Source of the DNA: Bacteroidales bacterium
GTDB lineage: Bacteria > Bacteroidota > Bacteroidia > Bacteroidales > WCHB1-69
Direction: 5' to 3'
DNA: 63,036 bases
Assembly: GCA_017633255.1 (NCBI GenBank)
Contig: JAGBPS010000033.1
Location: 1 to 63,036 of the forward strand
In this document: positions 58,350-63,036 of the stretch, piece after piece
Numbering within the stretch: the stretch's first letter is position 1
Layout: the number at the start of each line of letters is the position of its first letter
Notes under the pieces: model-generated
Databases searched by the model: none
Told to the model about the DNA's origin: nothing
What the model saw: only the letters and a program-made list of their open reading frames with translations
Position numbers and translations under genes: made by a program

Positions 58350-61300
58350 ATGAAACGTCTTGTCTTATTGGTTATAATCTTGTGGTGTTTTTGCTCTTTG
58401 CGGGGGCAGAACTATAACATGTCCAATGGGACGGTGACGATTTCATGTCCGCAAACCGTGCATTTCTATGATCCGGGCGGACCCAATGGAAATTACGGAA
58501 ATAATTTGAATTACACGCAGACTTTTGTGTCATCTGACCCTAGTAAGTGTTTACAGGTGACGTTTACTTCTTTCTATTTGGAGTCGGCAACATGGGATTA
58601 CTTGAAAATTTACAATGGAGCGAGTTCGTCTTCTTCGTTGATTGGCTCATTTGGAGGAACAAGTTCTCCGGGTGTCATCACTTCCACAAATGGCGCTTTG
58701 ACTTTTGTGTTTCATTCAGACGGGTCTGTTAACTATGATGGATGGAGTGCCACTATCACTTGTGTGGACTGCTCTGAAACCCCTGACCAACCGGGAGGTT
58801 GTATTCCTCAGTCCACTGCCAATGGCTCACCATGTGCGACTAATGGTATTCATCCATTTTGTACAGAAGATAATGATTTTAATGTAGCCTATCCTTCCGT
58901 AACAGGTTCTCAAACCGCAGCGTCTTTTTTAGGTAGTAGTGGATACGCATGTTTAAGCACTTCACCTAGGCCAAGTTGGTATTATTTGCAGATAGAAAAT
59001 CCCGGTAATTTGTTGATATACATACAGTCACGAGCGAGTGTCCTTCCCAATGGTCAGCCTAATCCAAGTTCTGCGGGTAGAGATATTGATTTTGCCTGCT
59101 GGGGACCTTTTGAGGCTCAAAGCCAGGAGGATTTTATTGAGAAATTATGCTGTGGTTTTTATAATCTTGATGATATAGACAATGATAGTCACAGACCTAA
59201 TGGTGGTAATCATTCCACACCGGATGCGGGAAGTAACCCTCCTGCTTGGGGCGGTTATCCTGATGGAAATCTGATAGATTGCAGTTATGACGCGGCATCT
59301 ACAGAATGGTGCTATATTCCCAATGCCCAACAGGGACAATGGTATCTGCTTTTAGTTTGTAATTATAGTTCCAGTTCAGGCTATTTTGGTTTTACTTCTC
59401 AATCGACAAGTTCGTATGGAGGAGGACAAGCCACGACCAATTGCAGTTTGTTGGCTCCTATATCTTATAACAATCCTTTATGTGAGGGCGACACATTGGT
59501 GTTGACATGCACGAATCCAATTACGGGGGCTACTTATCATTGGTCAGGGCCAGGCGGATGGACGGCCACCACAAGTGTGCCGACGGTGAGCATTCCCGAT
59601 GTGACAGTCGCTCAAACAGGTCAGTATAGTTTGCAATTGACAGGCCCCGGTATCACGGTGACCCCTTCGCAAATTGAGGTGACGGTTAATGCCATGCCTC
59701 AGGTGACATTGACTGCGTCAGCAGATACCATTTGCCGGGGAACACAGGTGACACTGCAAGCCGAAGGAGCCTCCAGCTATACTTGGTCTCCAACGGGCTC
59801 CGGCGCTATCCGTACGGTTTCACCAACGACAACCACTACATATGTGGTTACAGGTTCTAATAACGGATGTGCGGCTGCCGATTCATTGACTGTCGTCGTT
59901 CATCCGAGACCCTCAATCACATTGTCTACAAATCCGTCCAATCATACTATCTGTAGGGGAGATTCAGCAACTTTATATGCAACGGGAGGCCATACTTATG
60001 AGTGGTTGCAAGGCGGTGATACGATAGCCTACGAGGATTCGTTGCGTGTATCCCCGTACTCCAATACAAGTTATCGAGTGGTGGCGACCAGTGAGGAAGG
60101 GTGTACAAATTCCGCAAGCCAGACTATTATTGTCCGTGCATTGCCCACCGTGTCCATTTCGGGTGGCAATGGTATATGCTTGGGCGACAGTGTGCAGTTG
60201 ACCTCTTCATCAGCAACTCACTACGAGTGGAATACAGGTGCCACGACACGAACGATATGGGTGCATCCTGACGAGACTTCGGATTACTCGGTGACGGTGA
60301 CCAACAACTATGGCTGTACGGCTTCGGATACGGTACAGGTGCGGGTTTTCCTCTCGGATACAAGTACGTATAGGGATACTGTCTGCTGGAACAGCTTGTT
60401 TCAGGATGCGAATTTCAGCTTGACGGAAATCTTGCCGCCAGGCAACCACCAGTTTAGCGTCACTTACCAGACTTCCGCTTCCTGCGATAGCGTGGTGATT
60501 CTTGAGTTGGCCGTTCCTCCTATGGTTCCTGTGGTATGGTATGATACTTCCTGTGTTTCGTATCAGTGGAGAAATCATACTTATACGCAAACAGGAGTTT
60601 ATATTGATTCGGTACTTGATGCCCATGCTTGCTTGCAGGTGGACACTTTGCATTTGACGATTCGTGAGGCTTACGAAACAGTCGAGACAGTGACCGCATG
60701 CGAGTCTTATACATGGATTAATGGGCAGACCTATACTGAAAGTACAGAAACGCCGAGCTATACGATGACCGCCTCCTCGTTGTGTGACAGTATTATTTAT
60801 TTGCATCTTACTGTTTATCACGCCACTCATGAGATGATAGAAAAAGATACTTGTTCGTTTTATACTTGGCATGGTACAAGTTATTTTGAAACAGGTCTTT
60901 ATACCTTCTCGTCAAACGATGCGCACGGCTGCCCCTATACCGACACTTTGTTACTTTCTTTGCATTTCGCGTCACCTGCCTCAATGGATGCCCAGGCTTG
61001 CGATTCGTATGAATGGAACGGTACTGTTTATACCGAGTCGGGAGTATATACCCACGGACATGCGGATGCCAATGGCTGCTGGCAGGTGGATACTTTGCAT
61101 CTGACCATCAACAGACCGGTTCATAGTTCGGAAACAGTTGCCGTATGTGAGTCATACGAGTGGCATGGAACTATCTATACCCAAAGCGGGGTGTATTTGT
61201 ATGCTGTAAATGATGAACATGGCTGTGTGCAGGTGGACACTTTGCATCTGACGGTGCATCATGCAGTAGGTGTAAATGAAAGAGTTGTTGTTTGTGAACC

Positions 61301-62396
61301 ATATAGTTGGCATAATATTCAGTATGATGTCAGCGGTGTTTATCTGTATAATTATAATGATTTCCATGGCTGTCCTTGTGCCGACACCTTGCATTTGAGG
61401 GTTACCTCGCAACCGGAGTTGTTGCTTGAGCAGGTGATTAACGCCACATGCAATCAGGATAATGGCTCTATAAAAGTAGATCCGTCAGGAGGAACACAAC
61501 CCTATCAATATGTGTTTCAGCCAAGTGGGGTAGAGGCGGAGTTCAATCATTTGGCTGTTGGCAATTATCATTTGCAAATGATTGATTCCATCGGATGTAC
61601 GGCAGAAGCTGATTTTATAATAGAGAATATCATTCACCAAGTGAATCTTGTGCAGGTTACCGATGCCCATTGCGGGCGTGCTGATGGCCGTGTGGAAATT
61701 GCCGCTACTGGTGGTTTCGGGGTTTATTCTTATCAGTGGGTTTCACCCATTGTCAGTGACGGTCCTGTGGCGGAACAGGTCGCTGCCGGAAACTATAGTG
61801 TCGCAGTGGTGGACAGCAATGGCTGTAGTTTGACGCTTGCTTTTACGGTTCGTGATATTCCCGGTCCCGATGCCTGTTTCTATTTCAGTGTGTCGAATGA
61901 GAAAAGTGTGATTATGGTAAACTGTACGCCGGAAGAGGGACTTGTCCATTGGGATTGGAATTTTGGCGACGGACAAGTTTCAACGGAGTGGCAGCCCACG
62001 CACACTTACAGCGATCCCGGACAGTATCCAGTGGTGCTTACCGTGGTGGATGATAATAATTGCATGGATTCTTTGTCGCTTTTATATGTGATTCGCGAAG
62101 TGCCGACGATGTATTTGCCTTCAGCTTTTATTCCTGAAAGCGAAATTGCGGAAAACCGTGTGTTCAAGCCGATTGGTAATTCTATTTCCGAAGAGAATTA
62201 TGAGATGCGGATTTATGACCGCTGGGGTCAGCTGATTTTTGTCAGTCTCCATCCGGAAAATGGCTGGGATGGACACATCAACGGGCACTTGGCTCCACAA
62301 GGCACGTATTCCTATCAGATTAATTATGTGGATATAGAGGGAAAACCAAATTCCCGCAAGGGTAGCGTTTTGCTCTTGAGAGGGGAAACAAACTAG
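58350..62396 (+). CDS. Giant secreted protein with CUB, PKD and SprB-like repeats and T9SS type B (CHU_C) domain
   Basis: 1348 aa. The signal peptide is MKRLVLLVIILWCFCSLRG. Order: CUB-like domain (about 58420-58770; YLKIYNGASSSSSLIGSF); a Cys-rich region (58790-59440) with WYYLQIENPGNLLIYI; two or three Ig-like domains (59450-60130); six copies of a roughly 65-residue repeat with paired Cys, CxSYxW...SGVY...GCxQVDTLHLT (60530-61400); two SprB-like repeats starting NATCNQDNGSIKVDPSGGTQ and DAHCGRADGRVEIAATGGFG (61430-61860); PKD domain (WDWNFGDGQVS; 61890-62090); and a CHU_C domain (MRIYDRWGQLIF; NGWDGHINGHLAPQGTYSY). It is probably surface-exposed and adhesive. Convergent with a paralogue at the window end. 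Confidence 0.92.
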   Translation: MKRLVLLVIILWCFCSLRGQNYNMSNGTVTISCPQTVHFYDPGGPNGNYGNNLNYTQTFVSSDPSKCLQVTFTSFYLESATWDYLKIYNGASSSSSLIGSFGGTSSPGVITSTNGALTFVFHSDGSVNYDGWSATITCVDCSETPDQPGGCIPQSTANGSPCATNGIHPFCTEDNDFNVAYPSVTGSQTAASFLGSSGYACLSTSPRPSWYYLQIENPGNLLIYIQSRASVLPNGQPNPSSAGRDIDFACWGPFEAQSQEDFIEKLCCGFYNLDDIDNDSHRPNGGNHSTPDAGSNPPAWGGYPDGNLIDCSYDAASTEWCYIPNAQQGQWYLLLVCNYSSSSGYFGFTSQSTSSYGGGQATTNCSLLAPISYNNPLCEGDTLVLTCTNPITGATYHWSGPGGWTATTSVPTVSIPDVTVAQTGQYSLQLTGPGITVTPSQIEVTVNAMPQVTLTASADTICRGTQVTLQAEGASSYTWSPTGSGAIRTVSPTTTTTYVVTGSNNGCAAADSLTVVVHPRPSITLSTNPSNHTICRGDSATLYATGGHTYEWLQGGDTIAYEDSLRVSPYSNTSYRVVATSEEGCTNSASQTIIVRALPTVSISGGNGICLGDSVQLTSSSATHYEWNTGATTRTIWVHPDETSDYSVTVTNNYGCTASDTVQVRVFLSDTSTYRDTVCWNSLFQDANFSLTEILPPGNHQFSVTYQTSASCDSVVILELAVPPMVPVVWYDTSCVSYQWRNHTYTQTGVYIDSVLDAHACLQVDTLHLTIREAYETVETVTACESYTWINGQTYTESTETPSYTMTASSLCDSIIYLHLTVYHATHEMIEKDTCSFYTWHGTSYFETGLYTFSSNDAHGCPYTDTLLLSLHFASPASMDAQACDSYEWNGTVYTESGVYTHGHADANGCWQVDTLHLTINRPVHSSETVAVCESYEWHGTIYTQSGVYLYAVNDEHGCVQVDTLHLTVHHAVGVNERVVVCEPYSWHNIQYDVSGVYLYNYNDFHGCPCADTLHLRVTSQPELLLEQVINATCNQDNGSIKVDPSGGTQPYQYVFQPSGVEAEFNHLAVGNYHLQMIDSIGCTAEADFIIENIIHQVNLVQVTDAHCGRADGRVEIAATGGFGVYSYQWVSPIVSDGPVAEQVAAGNYSVAVVDSNGCSLTLAFTVRDIPGPDACFYFSVSNEKSVIMVNCTPEEGLVHWDWNFGDGQVSTEWQPTHTYSDPGQYPVVLTVVDDNNCMDSLSLLYVIREVPTMYLPSAFIPESEIAENRVFKPIGNSISEENYEMRIYDRWGQLIFVSLHPENGWDGHINGHLAPQGTYSYQINYVDIEGKPNSRKGSVLLLRGETN

Positions 62397-62541
62397 GACT
62401 AAGAGTTAAGAATTTAGAATCGAGAGTTAAGAATTAAAAACTAAGAACTAAGAATTAAGAGCTATGATTCTTGATTCTGGCAAAAAACTTAACTGTCAAC
62501 TATCAATTGTCAATTGTTAATTGTTAATTGTCAACTATCGT
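62397..62541. repeat. Word mosaic between two convergent T9SS-B genes
   Basis: Starts at the stop of the 58350 gene with GACTAAGAGTTAAGAATTTA-type words (62397-62464) and ends with AACTGTCAACTATCAATTGT words (62489-62540) that continue into the stop of the minus-strand gene. Each gene thus has its own word, oriented in its own sense. Confidence 0.8.
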
Positions 62542-63036
62542 ATCAGCGTAATATTACCATCACGTTCGAAGTAGTTTCCGTTAACATCTCTGTATTTAAT
62601 ACGATAGACATACACACCGGAAATCGCATCTTTGCCATTGGCCAGGGTGCCGTCCCAACAGATTTCAGGATTGTAACTGCTGAATACCAAGCTGCCGTGT
62701 CGGTCATAGATAGCCCAGAAGAATTCTTGGTTCTGAACGGTTTTACCAATAAGGCATATTTCGTCGTTGATGCCGTCACCATTGGGGGTGAATGCATTGG
62801 CAATATACACGGGTCCGTTAATGACGTAATCCTGGCGCAGAGAGTCGATGCAGTTGTGTTCATCGGAGACAATCATGCTGACACTGTATCGGCCCGGGTC
62901 CATGTATTCATGAACAGGGTGGGTTTCTGTGGAGGTTACCCCATCTCCGAAATCCCAGAAATAGGTATTGTCGCCATGGGTACAGTTGGTGATGACCATG
63001 TTAACGTCATCGCTTGTGGCGAAGATAAAGCAGGGA
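62535..63036 (-). CDS. T9SS type B (gliding-motility C-terminal) protein, 5' end outside window
   Basis: The frame is open to the window end; an ATG at 62999 is inside a PKD domain and is not the start. Visible: end of a region similar to the convergent gene (CFIFATSDDVNMVITNC), PKD domain (YFWDFGDGVTSTETHPVHEY) and CHU_C domain (IANAFTPNGDGINDEICLIG; WAIYDRHGSLVFSS; CWDGTLANGKDAISGVYVYR; DGNITLIR). It should be exported by T9SS and attached at the surface. Confidence 0.9.
   Translation of the reverse strand, partial: PCFIFATSDDVNMVITNCTHGDNTYFWDFGDGVTSTETHPVHEYMDPGRYSVSMIVSDEHNCIDSLRQDYVINGPVYIANAFTPNGDGINDEICLIGKTVQNQEFFWAIYDRHGSLVFSSYNPEICWDGTLANGKDAISGVYVYRIKYRDVNGNYFERDGNITLIR

Overview
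The window looks like a chromosomal piece of an uncultured anaerobic member of the Bacteroidota, most likely order Bacteroidales. The evidence is: secreted proteins with type A and type B (CHU_C) type IX secretion C-termini; promoters of the Bacteroidetes type (TAnnTTTG at -7, TTG/TTTG near -33); the Bacteroidetes-specific DUF4295 protein beside L33; a TPP-riboswitch operon of a TonB-dependent receptor plus a PnuC-type carrier; BatD/BatE; and two 2-oxoacid:ferredoxin oxidoreductases plus the [FeFe]-hydrogenase maturase HydG, which indicate ferredoxin-based fermentation. No rRNA, tRNA, CRISPR array, transposase gene or prophage was seen. Many genes are housekeeping.

Layout. 1-2917: 3' part of a large T9SS-A repeat protein. 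3102-8716 (minus): tpiA, mreD, mreC, iorB, iorA, mtnN. 8981-12919 (minus): a 1312-aa T9SS-A protein. 13395-19717 (plus): ribosomal cluster rpmD-rplO-secY-map-infA-rpmJ-rpsM-rpsK-rpsD-rpoA-rplQ, which starts abruptly at rpmD without rpsE in front; then mscL. 20492-23284 (minus): korDABC, 2-oxoglutarate:ferredoxin oxidoreductase. 23415-27930 (minus): glycogen/alpha-glucan genes (debranching enzyme, GT4 glycosyltransferase, GH57). 28119-29512 (plus): rplS and a 2-hydroxyacid dehydrogenase. 29694-37243 (minus): GH5-like lipoprotein, ispH, ftsY, DUF4295, rpmG, murB, anmK, murF. 37383-41392: FISUMP lipoprotein, membrane Ser/Thr kinase, convergent hypothetical gene, frameshifted DUF2752 gene, hypothetical lipoprotein. 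41683-44916 (minus): thiamine-uptake operon with TPP riboswitch. 45079-50217 (minus): steroid-reductase-like membrane protein, GT2, SDR, a ThiL homologue with altered metal-binding motifs, prs. 50345-52967 (plus): batD, batE. 53117-54829 (minus): hydG and its TM1266-type partner. 54931-55740: a repeat-bounded island with an N-terminally truncated ORF6N-like gene. 55793-57088 (plus): enolase. 57172-63036: NlpC/P60-like lipoprotein, DUF4878 lipoprotein, a 1348-aa T9SS-B protein and a convergent, truncated T9SS-B protein.

The most unusual structure is between the genes. Many intergenic regions are mosaics of a small vocabulary of short degenerate tandem words (for example GTGCTAAT, TTGACAGTTGATA, TTAGGGGTTAGTG, CTATGAG, AACTAAGAATTAAGAG, ACTCCCCTCGAG-hairpin). 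They often start exactly at a stop codon, and in at least five genes they supply the last sense codons and the stop. The TTGACAGTTGATA word has the same orientation relative to the preceding gene at all six loci where it occurs. Other points for a second look: a ThiL homologue lacking several signature acidic residues close to a thiamine-salvage operon; a 26-bp inverted repeat around the island in front of enolase; a 25-bp perfect inverted repeat with a 9-bp tandem core; a one-base frameshift in a DUF2752 gene; and the break of the conserved spc ribosomal operon upstream of rpmD.
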